This document shows positions 23,075 through 35,200 of a stretch of 64,000 nt of DNA, piece by piece; position 1 is the stretch's first letter; each line of letters begins with the position of its first letter. The notes under the pieces are model-generated. The model did not search any database. It saw nothing but the letters and a program-made list of their open reading frames with translations, and had not been told where the DNA came from. Made by a program: the position numbers and the translations under genes. The stretch comes from Halisarca cf. caerulea (lineage: Eukaryota; Porifera; Demospongiae; Chondrillida; Halisarcidae), in contig CAUJGJ010000040.1 in the NCBI GenBank assembly GCA_963170055.1, positions 791,401 through 855,400 of the forward strand, read 5' to 3'.

Positions 23075-24926
23075 ATGACCGTACTTGCAAAAAGGGATCA
23101 CTTCATGGTAAAGCAAACATTTGAGAACGGCGCTAAAACAAATTATCAAAGTTGCGCAACATTTGTTTTTTACACATATCATTTCCTTAGGCAATTTTGA
23201 ACATTCTTTGACTTTTCAGTGTGATACGGTTAAATTTAAGCAAGTTATAGCACTTTATCTTGATTGTATTCATGTAATCAGCCATATTATCTGCATATCT
23301 AAACTTGCAGTTAATGACATAATCACTGCCTGTATGAAAGGATAATGAAAAAGACCTGCAATGATGAAAGCCGTATAATAACAACATACATATTAACCAA
23401 AATTGAACTATTAACTCTCGTAGCTCAAAAGTAAGCATTACGTGATAGCGAAAGAAATTCAGACGCAACTCTAGAACGGAACTTGTGATGACAGCGCAAG
23501 TAGATTCACGTTGTAGTGCACAGGCTCATTATAGCGCTTTTCGACTGTGGAAGAAAATGGCCGCCGCTCAAAATGGTAATATATACATCAAATTTTACAG
23601 CTCAAACAACAATGAACGTCGATTTTTATAACTGTTTAGTGTTTTAATGTTATTTATCGAAACAATAAACTACAAAACAGGCCCATGTGTCATACGCAGA
23701 AATATAAAAATGATTTTGAAAAAGGTACACTTTTTCTCTAAACGTCGATTTGGGGATGTGTAGACGGTCTCCCAAAGAGATGAAACTGGCATGAGATGAA
23801 AGAGTAAAGTTCATTTAAGATATGGATGCTGAGCGGAGAACATATAACTCCAACTGAAATAGTTATAACGAAAAATGTACTTTTAGCGGGTAAAAATGGC
23901 TAAAAATGACAATTAAAATGGTAATATCTTGGGCTAACCTGCTTATATAATCCCCGCTCAGCGAAAACAAGTAGACAAAAGTATTTTAAATCGTTGGGTT
24001 CTTTTGTTGTTCAGAAAAAGTCCCGGGTACACATCCCCAAAACACGATATATTTGCAGGACGATTCCAATCCGCCATTTTAGGATGACGTAAGGTGCGCG
24101 TCATCAGTATTGGGCATTTAAATTCGTATGGTACATTGAAAATAAGCGCCCTACAATGTTATTGACTACGTGAACAATCGATCTGGTCGGCAATTTGTTG
24201 TGCGGAAAGTTGTATTTTTCATTAAATGGTTCCAACAAATATCGGTGAGTTCTTATGCATATATTCTTGTCATTGATAGTCATATCTGCAGCGAAAGTGG
24301 CATACTTGACGACTAAGACTCAGAGACAGTGGCACTGGCTTGCGTGCGAAATCAATCGATTAGTACAAAGTCAGAAAGTAGACTGAGCCTGCTAACATTT
24401 TGCTGATTTTAGCTAGTGCTTCATTCGTGATCTAGGATATCCTGGATAGTATAGTGCAGTTACGTGTCACAGCACTTTCTTACATTGATTCGGCATTCTG
24501 CAATGATCATTCGAGGTGGGAAGGTCGATATTGGCGGTACCTGGCCCTTTTTGACGGTACTAGTGTAGCTTGAACATTGCTACTAAACATTGATGTGCTT
24601 TTATAAATACCTAAACAAAACTTATTAAGGCACAAAACGGCTTTTTGCCTTGTCAAAGTCGATAAGATTCGAAAGATTCTGCTATCGCTAAACCACCGTT
24701 AGCGCCCGCTACTGATGACGTATTACAATGTTTACCTTCTGTTGGTAATGACGTATAGGTAAAATGTGACAAATTCCACAAATTCCATAACTTTGTTGCC
24801 TATAATCCCCAACTTCCAAAAAGCGCTATAATGCCCCTGTGTGCGTTCGGAACGCTATCTAATCACGCAAAAAATGCAAAATCGGCAAGACCCAAAAAGT
24901 GGTTCCTTTTCACAAGTACGGTCACA
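23075..24926 (-). mobile_element. MITE family H, copy 3, enlarged by nested insertion
   Basis: Left end TATGACCGTACTTGCAAAAA and right end CACAAGTACGGTCACA; the flanking sequence is TA-rich. Outer parts (23075-23519 and 24833-24926) align, inverted, with 1656-2200. The middle 1.3 kb is foreign (next entry). Confidence 0.75.
23520..24832. mobile_element. nested 1.3-kb element inside H copy 3
   Basis: Inverted ends CAGGCTCATTATAGCGCTTT and AAAAAGCGCTATAATGCCCCTG interrupt the H sequence. Near-matching host bases on each side (AGTGCA/TGTGCG) suggest an imperfect target duplication. The CAGG ends resemble hAT-type termini. An inner pair GGGGATGTGT/ACACATCCCC (23754, 24029) forms a further fold-back. 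No coding region recognised. Confidence 0.6.
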
Positions 24927-25654
24927 TATATATAATATGGATCACATATACATATTTTGTGCTGGTTTTGTGCTTTGCTATGTAAATATCCTATTAGTCC
25001 CACTGTATGATTCCCTTACAAATATGTCAAATCCAGATTTTCACAACTGATTAATGCAATGCGCATTCATTGGAAGTACTTGGCACAAGAATATGGGAAC
25101 AGGGAGCACAGCAGTGCTAAGAGCAGAATTATCATCCTCAATGTTATCGGAATGGGAATGTGCGGACCTTGATATAATCTGATGAGTTCAGTATCCTATT
25201 TTTGACATAGCATGGATGCAAGCTTAAACTTTATGGCAGGTTTTACACTTTCCCAGATACTGCTTGCTTATGTGGTAGATAAATCCATATCTGAACAAAC
25301 CCAAACACTCAAATATGGTTACTTGCTATAGAAAACACTACATGCATAGGTATCACATCACATTATATTTATCTGGAGGAGCTTGTCTGCGTTGATAAAG
25401 CAATTCAACAATTCCTTAGGTCTAAAAGACTCTTCGGTGCAGAAAAGTGGACACAAAATTCATCAAAATATAACTCTAACCCTAGTGTATAACTGGTATA
25501 AACTTCAATATCATTCACTAATGTGTTAAAATCAACTTTGAAGTATCCTTCATTAATTTGGTTACAATTGTAAAGGCCTATATTTTTACTTGGAAGTCTG
25601 GTCCAATCAAGAATCTTTTGAACTATGGCATTTTAGAACATCTTTCATCATGAC
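24927..25654. other. non-coding, diverged end of the inverted arm
   Basis: No gene seen. About 25480-25680 aligns inverted with about 2240-2400, including TAGTCATGATGAAA and ACTTCAATAT blocks, and so belongs to the duplication. Confidence 0.5.
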
Positions 25655-25985
25655 TAGAACTTATTATTTACTGCAGTTTGGACTATTGGGAACCTGATGG
25701 CACTATTGCCGTTTCTCCCAGCCGAGATTTTTATCACCTCAATTGTGAAATATAATTTTCACTCAAACATCTCTCTTCAGACTGCAGTCACATTCTGTCA
25801 CGTGTTCTACAAAAGAACATCTTTTGCGTGTTCTCGCGTATACGTCCAGTTTGCGCATGATGTCATCACAAAAATCTAGCTATCTGCACATGACAAACCC
25901 ATGCATTTAGCACTATAATGAAATTCATTGAGTGAAACCGTATAATGTTGCACTTATGGCTGGATTCGCACATAACACACCTGCG
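25655..25985 (-). mobile_element. MITE family F fragment
   Basis: The reverse complement starts CGCAGGTGTGTTATGTGCGA and matches 42837 onward (GCCATAAGTG, GGTTTCACTCAATGAATTTC). The far end is missing. Confidence 0.7.
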
Positions 25986-25988
25986 TTA

Positions 25989-26305
25989 CCATATAGCGGG
26001 AAACTTTGGCGAGCATTAAATTTGGGGAATTCCTTTCCAGATAGTATTGGCGAAAATTAAATTTGGCGAATTGAACATAAAGGCTATAAACTATTGGTAT
26101 ACTGAGGGGTTTTGTCCCACAGTTGTGGCAAAAATGTTGCTCTGCCGCCATTTTACACATTAGAAACTTGGCAGCTGAGAGACGTATGCTGAAAATCAGT
26201 GCAGAAAACATGATTATGATATTGATGACTTAAATTTTGTGTTCTTCCACTAATCCGCTAAAAAGTGCCAGATTAACACCATTGCCATAGTTTCCCGCTA
26301 TACGG
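25989..26305. mobile_element. 317-bp mariner/pogo-like MITE
   Basis: Ends CCATATAGCGGGAAACTTTG and AGTTTCCCGCTATACGG are inverted repeats flanked by TA. No coding potential. It abuts the preceding family F end. Confidence 0.75.
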
Positions 26306-26324
26306 TATAACAAATTCTCACAAA

Positions 26325-26473
26325 AGTGGAAACCTCTCTATAAAAGACTGCATTTGCTGGTCCTGATAGATAGCTATGCATGTAAATTAACCTCTGAATG
26401 GTAGAAACCTCTGCATAACAAACTGATTTTCAGCTCCCAAAGTGTCCGCTATGTTCCGTTTCACTGTACAGCA
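26325..26473. mobile_element. short pogo-like MITE (about 150 bp)
   Basis: Left GTGGAAACCTCTCTATAAAA and right CCGTTTCACTGTA are typical of Tigger/pogo MITEs with CAGTGAAACC termini. A similar element is at 31720-31877. Confidence 0.5.
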
Positions 26474-26730
26474 AACTGAAATGCCTCCATTCATACATGA
26501 CAAGAGTAGGGTATGCCTAATTTAACAGGTAGTGATCGAGAGTTTGGATTTATCATTTCGCTCTAATTCTCCTTTAGCTTTTGAATCTAACAAGCACAAA
26601 ATGATGCCAGACTCTCCGCCATATTTTAGTCTAGCGCTGTCATATACCTAACACCTTGTGGCTCTATATAATATAGTATTCAAGGACAATGATAGTCATA
26701 ATTACTCCAATTACCTGATTCAGTCCTCTT

Positions 26731-28795
26731 ATATGTATGTACACAATATTATTGATTGCAGTTGAGTTCTAAAATATGTTTTAGTCTGGTGCACCAGAAC
26801 ATCAGCATGGTGCCATTAACCAGGAGACACCACTTTTCCCATTTGTCATCTTTTCCTACTAACACTGGATACTGCAGTGTTACATTTTGAATGAGGTAAA
26901 ACCAATCAGATAAAACACAATTGTGAGCAAATGGTCAGTAGGTGCCTGTGCTGATCTATTTGTGTACAATATAATAGTATGTGAAAATATATAGCATTAG
27001 CGATAGTAATAGAGTTCAAACTGCTCATTGGTTGTTTCATATATTCAATAGAAGCTAGCAGTCTATTTAGACTACTTGTACGACATAACACTTTAGAATC
27101 AAGATAATATTATATGGGTATGTGTGAGGATTTCTGTCAGCTCAGTCCTTGTTAGGATATCTTTATGCACAAATCGCAAAAGCAAGGTATTACTCAGTTG
27201 AAGATATGAACTATGATATGTGAAAAGATATCCTAGAAAGTATTCCATCATGTGAAATATGGATCAAAACTTTAACAGAAATAAACAGAAATCTTTGAGA
27301 AGTTCACATGCATACCAATTAGTATAGTCAATTAGTATAGTCTTCATTTAAAACTCTCAGCTTTAACCAATTCAGAACAGAAGTTGCATGTGAATATTTC
27401 ACACCTCCCAGTTTGCATGCATGCCTTGCATGCACTACCCGGCACTCTCTTCAACCACACCAATGTATACATAGTCCTGTGCTTGTCTAGCATTTCCACC
27501 CCCATTCTCATACAGAACGGAGCAAAAATCAACTCTACCTTGCTATCATGTCATTTTACAAATTTATAACTCGCACCTACAGCCTTCACCAGTACTAAAA
27601 AGGTTTTGGGGTAATGATATTGGATTACATGTACTATCATTAATACTATTGTAATATTATACACCCCTATAATATTATAATATTATACACAAGCCAATAC
27701 AAATGACTCCAGAAGTTACCTTCTACTCATGGACACTGAAAAGGGCTTTCTACATCATACTCAGGAAAATAGAGTAAGTTTACATCTGCTTTCAATAGTG
27801 GTGAATCTGCTGTTTTGATTTCTCTCAGTGCATCTCAAAGCCCATTCACCAAGGAATACTTTCACTCCAATTTGCAAAAGCAGTGCTAGTGATCTGGGGA
27901 TTGTGTTGTTCAACTAGGTAGCTCTCGAACACGTATCTCAAAGAGTAGGATACCACAACTGTACATATATTTATATGTACACCGCTGAATAGGTACAAAA
28001 ATTCCAAGCCTTTCTGACATATTCACTACAGTAAAGTCACTACATTTATCTTCACTTGACTATTTTGCTTAGTATTGCGAAGGATATTGGTATTACTAGC
28101 AAGTAGGTGGATGATGCATCTGGAGGTGAATGGAGATATAGGCATGCTGGTGGTGTAAAGTTCAAATACTTTATGGGTGGCCAATCAGTGAATCAACAGT
28201 CATACTCTTCAAAGGGCCTGATACTCTGATGGAAGTTCATGTCATCATACATGCTCTTGTTGGTAGCTACTCTAGTACCTTGGTGGACACCCTTCTGACT
28301 TCACCCTAGGCACCTCTACTGAGAATTTGAGTGGTTATTTGTAGGAAGTGTTGAGCGAGTATCTAGGAAAGGTTGGAAAGACTGAACTTGTTGAAGGAGA
28401 GACTGGGAATGCTGATTAATTCCTTTTGGGACTACTCTTCTTCACTCAGCAAACTTATTAGTGATCTGTTTTTAGCAATGATACAATGATATAGGCTTTT
28501 AAATTTAACTATACACATGAAAATGAAAACCAGCAATTTTCACAATTTGCACAAATGCTTATATACATGCATGTGTGTACTTTCTTGGGCATCCACATAT
28601 TATAAATACTGGAATATTCACTGCACATATACACCCCCACATGCATACACACAGACACCAATTTGAACATGTAACAAATGGCAGATTTTGTCAAATCACT
28701 GGAATAATATATTGCATTGTTCTCTGCCCAAACATGGTGTACAGTTCAAAATTACGCTTGGACCAATACTTGAGCGTATCGATTATGCATGTGAT
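26731..28795. other. intergenic, nothing recognisable
   Basis: AT-rich sequence with short TAATATTATA palindromes (27640-27690). No exon with convincing splice sites or domain, and no repeat matching elsewhere in the window was noticed. Confidence 0.4.
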
Positions 28796-28799
28796 TTAG

Positions 28800-28897
28800 A
28801 CTAATCAATATATTCATTTGACAGCCTCTGTTATCCAATGAATAAGGAAGATCGATGACCCCAAGAGGATATTGTAATCTAAATTCTAGTCATGATG
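28800..28897 (+). repeat. direct repeat, unit 1 (about 98 bp)
   Basis: Sequence from CTAATCAATATATTCATTTG to CTAGTCATGA recurs almost unchanged at 29104-29200. The 205 bp between the units is unique within this window. Confidence 0.85.
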
Positions 28898-29103
28898 CAT
28901 GTTGAATATGTCTGTATATATGTATGATTATTCACCCAAGTTCAACATCAAATGCCGAGGTGCACGATTTTGTCGTAGAAGGACTGTGTCGAGGGTGGAG
29001 TTTGCCCGCCAATGACGCAGTGATCTATACTTGCAGAGCGCCCTGCTTTGCTGAGTTCGTAAAGGCTGCTAAGCTCAAACATGTAATTCGAGTTAAAACT
29101 TGG

Positions 29104-29200
29104 CCTAATCAATATATTCATTTGACAGCCTCTGTTATCCAATGAATAAGGAAGATGACCCCAAGAGGATATTGTAATCTAACTTCTAGTCATGACGCAT
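29104..29200 (+). repeat. direct repeat, unit 2
   Basis: Second copy of 28800-28897 with a 3-bp deletion and few substitutions. A family E-like end (GCATGTGGAGCATGTCC) follows directly. Confidence 0.85.
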
Positions 29201-29939
29201 GTGGAGCATGTCCACTTTGCACTTGATTGGCTTTAAGTGAAGAAAAATATCACGCAGTATTTTCTTCATTTCTTTGTGCTGGTTAACTGTATCTGCACGA
29301 AATGATTTTTAGCGTGTAGCTTGTTATATGTGTTTTTATTTGATATTAAACATAGAATAATAACTATTGGTTAAACAGAAGAACAGGCGTTCTCCTTTGA
29401 GCTTTAAAAATGTAAAGAAAGGTCGGTAGGATTCGTAGGTAGGCAGCTGTGGACCCATTACACCTAAACAAGGTTTATCATAGTAGTATCTGAACTATCA
29501 TGTTGGAGATGTTCGTAGGCCAAGTAGATTTTTAGATAATGAACAAAAACAACAATTTGACACTACAAGCACTCACGATTTACTTGAAACTTTCGGAGTG
29601 GGCAAGCAATCTAAATCCCCAACATGGAAAGCCTTCATTACTTTAAGTACTAACAAGTAACCTAAAAAACAAAGGCCAATCGGTCGTATGTCACATCCTA
29701 CCGGCCTTTGAAGATCTAACTAATCCAGAAGTGCTTCGTCACCATTTTATCACTTGACAAACTTGTGACATAAAATATGTTTACACATAAATTTTAAATG
29801 GCTGCGCACCTTAATGCTATTAATCACGTGAAGTTCACATGTGGAAGCCTGAGTAGTGCGCAAATTTCTTTAATTAGGCGCCTGTGCTAGATTCTCGAGG
29901 ATTTTGGACATGTTCCACATGTGGAAGGTTTAGTTTTTG

Positions 29940-30386
29940 ATCTAATGGACCAAATTCTCAGAATTTATAAATGAATTTTTGTATGTTGTTCCATTCATTT
30001 TCTGTCTGGTGTTTTGTGGCCACGCAGATGTTTTCTTGTGGATATCCTTATTGAGGCATCAACATTCATTATTTGAGTTAGGAAGAATATACTATGTTCT
30101 ACATCTGTAGCTTACTTTTGTATACAGTAACCCACATTTCTACAAACGGATTTTACAGTCTGTGTTTCACGTAGGCCTGAAGAAAGGTCTACAAAGGCAA
30201 TCTAAAAGTACTGGATAAGCCCCTAAGCTAAGTATGCGTATAAATGAGTTATGTCATCGCTTTTGTAGTAACATAATTTAGAATTGTACATTGTCTTATT
30301 CCTGCAGAGAGAAAGGCATTTTCATTCATTGTTTCGCTAACGTCTGCCAATTTTTTTTCTATAATTGGACATAACTCATCTGTGAC
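29940..30386 (+). mobile_element. MITE family F fragment (right part)
   Basis: Aligns with 18530-19000 (TGGACCAAA, TTGTTCCATTCATTTTCTG, TTTCACGTAGGCCTGA) and ends GGACATAACTCATCTGTG. The left end is missing. Confidence 0.7.
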
Positions 30387-30419
30387 ACAGAAGCTCAAAC
30401 ACACGTAAACACTCACACC

Positions 30420-30478
30420 CACCCATACCCACACACACACACACACACACATACACACACAAACACACAAACACGTAC

Positions 30479-30514
<36 letters not shown>

Positions 30515-30540
30515 ACACACACACACACATGTACACACAC
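30420..30540. repeat. (CA)n microsatellite
   Basis: Interrupted AC repeat. Val-Cys and Thr-His reading frames through it are artefacts. Confidence 0.95.
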
Positions 30541-30545
30541 ATACA

Positions 30546-30597
30546 CCTTGCTATGCCCTGTATGCCCTAGGAAGGACATACAGGGCATGGCCAAGGT
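30546..30597. other. stem-loop, about 22-bp imperfect stem
   Basis: CCTTGCTATGCCCTGTATG pairs with CATACAGGGCATGGCCAAGG with a short loop. It directly follows the CA repeat. Function unknown. Confidence 0.5.
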
Positions 30598-30599
30598 GA

Positions 30600-31719
30600 T
30601 AGAATTGGGTTTTGATGCTAGGTTACCTCATTCAGCATGAGTGAAGGGTAAGTCTCATGCCCGACAACCCTTGGCTGAGTGGCTATTGGGTGCTATTGCA
30701 TACTGTACTTAACCTTATTTTGTGCAAAGGACACGAAAACTGCATGCACAAATGTGCAAAATCCACTTCAGTGCCATTAAAAAGAACAGAAGGAATGCTG
30801 TCATAAAGCAACATATATACAAGGCTAAAAATTTACCTACAATATACAAAAAATTATTCCAGAATGCAAAGACTTTACTTAGAAAGAGTGTCAAATTAGA
30901 GATTCAAAATCACTCTGGCTGTCTCTCTCATATGCATCTAACCGCCGATTTGATGGATGGAAGAGATAAATGCAGAGGCAAACACAAAACGTATGCACAC
31001 ACTTAGAACATGTCAAAATAGTTCACAAAACCAGAAAAGAAGCCTTCTCGCTACTTCTACTCCTTCTCTGCAATTATGAGTGACTTTTCCCCTTCAGGAT
31101 TGAAGTGCGCTTGTGTTGTTAGGACAATGTACACCGCCACTTCGCCTTGGCCTGTGCAGAGAACACCAAGAAATGTCCCATTGCATTCTCTCCGGGTGTC
31201 TACTTTCGTATTTACAGCACAAAATCGTGAAAGATGAAGACGATGATGGTGGCGATGCCATTTTTTATTTGTATAACTGATGTATACTAGTGAAAAGTCT
31301 AGTAATCCCTTGTATTCCAAAGAATTTCCATGGGCTGTATCTTTTGTTATACACAACGCACAGGTTTAATAGTATACAAAAGACATTGTTATGCCATATA
31401 GTTTGTATGTATGTAATTTCATAAAAATTGGCTGGAGAAAAAACTTGCACATTTGCACCTAAAGCCTCTAAAGTGGCTTCTGCACATTACTGGGTTAAAA
31501 ACCTTATCCTCATGGGAAAGAACAAACAGTGGAACAAGATAGGGTTGTGCGTTGCTCAGGGCTAGACTAGAGGGATATGGGAATTGACAGGCATAAGGGT
31601 ATGCAAGCCATGGGCCTTAGTATGCATAGGGCTTGACAGGCATGTAGAGATGTAGACTGGCAGGATTAGAGATGTAGACTGCAACAGGTAGGATTTGTTG
31701 TAGCACACAAAATTATATA
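30600..31719. other. intergenic, no gene supported
   Basis: Contains a Lys-rich open frame on + at 30722-31006 with no ATG start, splice context or recognisable domain. It is not called. Confidence 0.4.
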
Positions 31720-31877
31720 CAGTGAAACCTCTGTAATAAGGACGCCACTGGAACCACAATAAGCTGTACGGTTTATGAAGATGTCCATATTTTGTAGGAT
31801 TCAAAGGGGCTGAACAATGTTGTCTTGTTTAAGGAAGTTTCTGCATTTTAAGGTGTCTTTTAATAGCGGTTTCATTG
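31720..31877. mobile_element. 158-bp pogo/Tigger-like MITE
   Basis: CAGTGAAACCTCTGTAATAA at the left and GCGGTTTCATTG at the right, flanked by TA. The terminal sequence is the classic pogo/Tigger type. Confidence 0.75.
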
Positions 31878-32260
31878 TATATATACATGAAGCATTTAGT
31901 CTGCATATAAGATGTTGGGATTAGCACACCACATGTTACGCCAACCAGATGTACAAAGCATGGTCACCCATTCAATATGGTATATCTCCAAAAGTAACCT
32001 ACTTCGTACAGAGTAAAAAATTACGCTCATAACACAACCTACTTTGTAATTAACATGATCACTAAAATTTGTATTTGAAAGCCTCATTGTGAAGTAATCA
32101 ACAAAATTTATAATAAAAACCGTGGGAGTGGAGTAGATTAGTGAGATTAATGTTATAAGTGAAATAAAAAGAATGAATAGAGTAATGCCTGTCTAAATCA
32201 ATTAATGTCTTGATAATCAATTAAGTGTATCATAAAATATTCTGTCAGTAGTCAGATTAG

Positions 32261-35200
32261 TTAGCTAACAGACCATGGTCTGTCTGTATTCATGTCCCAC
32301 ATGCTGTACTTTTCTTCTACTTTGTCCTTATCACTAGAAGATTCAGTTTCACTGGGCTTAGGTCTTTCGTGTGGCAATCGTTCTTTGACTCTACGTGTCT
32401 TCTTGCTTAGGTCCGGCATAGAGTACATATCTTCGGGATTCTCAGTCTGCGATGTTCCCTGTGTGTTTGACTGTGCGATGTTCTTGGTAGTGTCCTTCCA
32501 CGTGTATGGAAACTCATCTGTAGGCTTGTGTTCAGCTGATTTGTAGAGATGTTCATTAGTGTCAATAGAATCGGTGCTGTCTTGAATCTTCATACCGGCA
32601 ATATCCTCTGCTGATGAGTACCCAACTACATCAATTTCTATGGCTTGCTCTGAATAATTCTGATCAGTAGGAGAGGCATTTATATTGCCATTATCTCTGA
32701 TACCTGTACAACAAGGAGGATATGATATTAGTGTGAGCAGTGGTGAATATGATAATATACGCATTTCGCATTGCGAATTAATTCTGTGGTTGTTCATGTA
32801 TACATAATGAGAACAAATATCAAATAATCAATTGAAATACTACTGGGTTGTTGACAGAGGTTGGGTTGGAAAATTAGTGATACTTTAGGATGTTTACATA
32901 AGTCAACTAATTTAAATTGATTTATGTACTTATTGCACAATTCCCAAGGACACTGGTATTAAAGCATTTACCACAATATAACATGTTCAATACAATAATT
33001 CAGTCTACACAAAGGGGAACAAGCTCACCGTTCAGAGTGTCGTAAACACTTTCCCGTGCATGAGGGTTAGCCACAAATGACTGAGATCTCCCTCCACGTG
33101 GAACATTGCCGGTGAAGGCAGTAGTGCAGTGTACAATGCTGGATATTCCTTTCTCAGGGGTTGAGCGCCTACTCCGGCAGACCAATACGATGACAATGAT
33201 AACTCCGATTATAATGCCCACAATGAGCACCATGCACAGTGGTACCACAATGTAGAGGACTATTTGCTGAGAGGATAGACCTGAACAAGTGGTGAAGAAA
33301 TGTACATTACAGCATTGAAGAGCAAAAACGAGAAAATTATATGCAAATACAATGTGCAACCATGAAATTTTCATGGAGTAGTGAAAATTCTGTATTTTTT
33401 CTATGAGGTTTACAGAGATTCTTCCATTGGTTGCTATATTTCGTATGTAAGTTATAGTGTATGTTTGCATGCTGTCTTGCAAACCTTCATTTTCCACGTT
33501 CAGAGGTTCTCTAGTAGCCACGGGTGTGGACGATGTGCTGGTGGATGTGGTGCTCATTGTTCTTGATTCACCTTCTACTTCACTCGAAGATGTAGTTCCT
33601 TCTTCAGATGTTACTGGCAGAGGAGATGATGACGATGTAGTTGGTACTGGGGAAAGAAAACATAGGCAGAAAGATAACACAATGTACATTTCACTCATTT
33701 GCACAGCATAAGTACAGTATATATTTGTATGTCTACATGTAATATTCATAGCTCATGTGTACTAATACATAATATTATCATATTTATGTCCATAATATTA
33801 TAAATTATATAAACAGTATGCATGTATTATATACACAATTGGGTCTTAAACTAACCTATTTGAAGCTCAAACATGTGTGAGACACTTTGACTAGCAGCAC
33901 TACCAGCAGAGTTAGCTGCTCTGATGCGGAAGTAGTACTGCAGACCCCGCTCCAATCCTGTCACAACAAAGTGTGTAGATGCACTTGGTACGGTCATCTC
34001 TGTGGTGCTGGATGAAAATGACGAATCAGTAGAGTATTGGATGGAGTAGGTCACATTCCCATTTGGCTTCACTGAAGGCAGCCAGTTCAGTTCAAGTCCA
34101 CTTGAATTAAGGAGACGCAGGATTTGCAGTTCACGTGGAGAAGATGGAGCTGGAGATATATACAAGGATAGAACACACAGTGAAGACGTGTACATAAACA
34201 AAATATTATAATGTGATTTTGTTCAAATATGATTCATTTTCATGCATACCACAGTACAAAGCAGCATAACATTTCTCACAACTTCACTACTGGTTAGACT
34301 ACTACAGCATTACCAACTATGGCTAAAGGCTCCCCAGTCTAAATAATGATCCTCCCTGAACATTTGAGGACTAGTACAGAAGTAGTTTATACAGCAAATA
34401 TAATATCTCAGTGTGTATATGCATACACAGATACACACATGAACACACACATGCATGTGCATGCATGCAAAACTCATGCATGCATCACTAGCAGATACGC
34501 TAGGGTTAATGCCTTATAAACAGTGTGGTCTGATTAACCCTCACCTGATTCTGGTATGGTAATTTCCCTTTGTGCTGGAGAACTGACAAAGGACACATCA
34601 GTTTGAGTACGCACAGCCCAGAGAGCAAGTTCGTATGTTGCTCCAGGAATAAGTTCTGCCCCCTCTATAGCACCTCGCAATAAAATATCCGGGTATCTAT
34701 CAAGGAAGATTGGTGGAACACTGGCAGGTGCGTCCTTTATCCTGTAGCTGAGGATGTATCGTTCAGCGGCAACTACCCTGCCCCACTCTAGCTGGATCTC
34801 TCCACTTTCAATGCTGACCTTTGAAAACTGAGGTTGACCCAGCTCCGCTACAGAAAGAGAAATTTGATTCATTAAAATTCCAATGAGTGTGAACAAAGAA
34901 CAATTTTCTCACCTGATCTGTTTCCAAATAAGTAGACATTGGAAGAAAATGACAGATCCACATAGCAGTCAAACTGTCCTCCGAGAAAGAGTTCAGTAGA
35001 GTCTACATTGAGATTGGATCTGTTGCTGTCAGAGGTAATCACAACATTTGGTATGTTCCTAGTGTTTATCCACAATGTGCTGCCGAAAGATAAACAACCG
35101 ATGTCCAAACGTTCAGGGGAAGCTGTTGTAAATTCTGAATGATGCCGCACCACTCCGCGAGATGGTAAGAGACTATCTTCACTGTAGATCACAGTCCCTC

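Noticed and set aside
30722..31006. Lys-rich + frame of 94 codons
   Set aside because: Starts at a non-ATG codon, no domain and no splice support.
32292..32546. + strand frame of 84 codons
   Set aside because: Antisense of the receptor's last exon.
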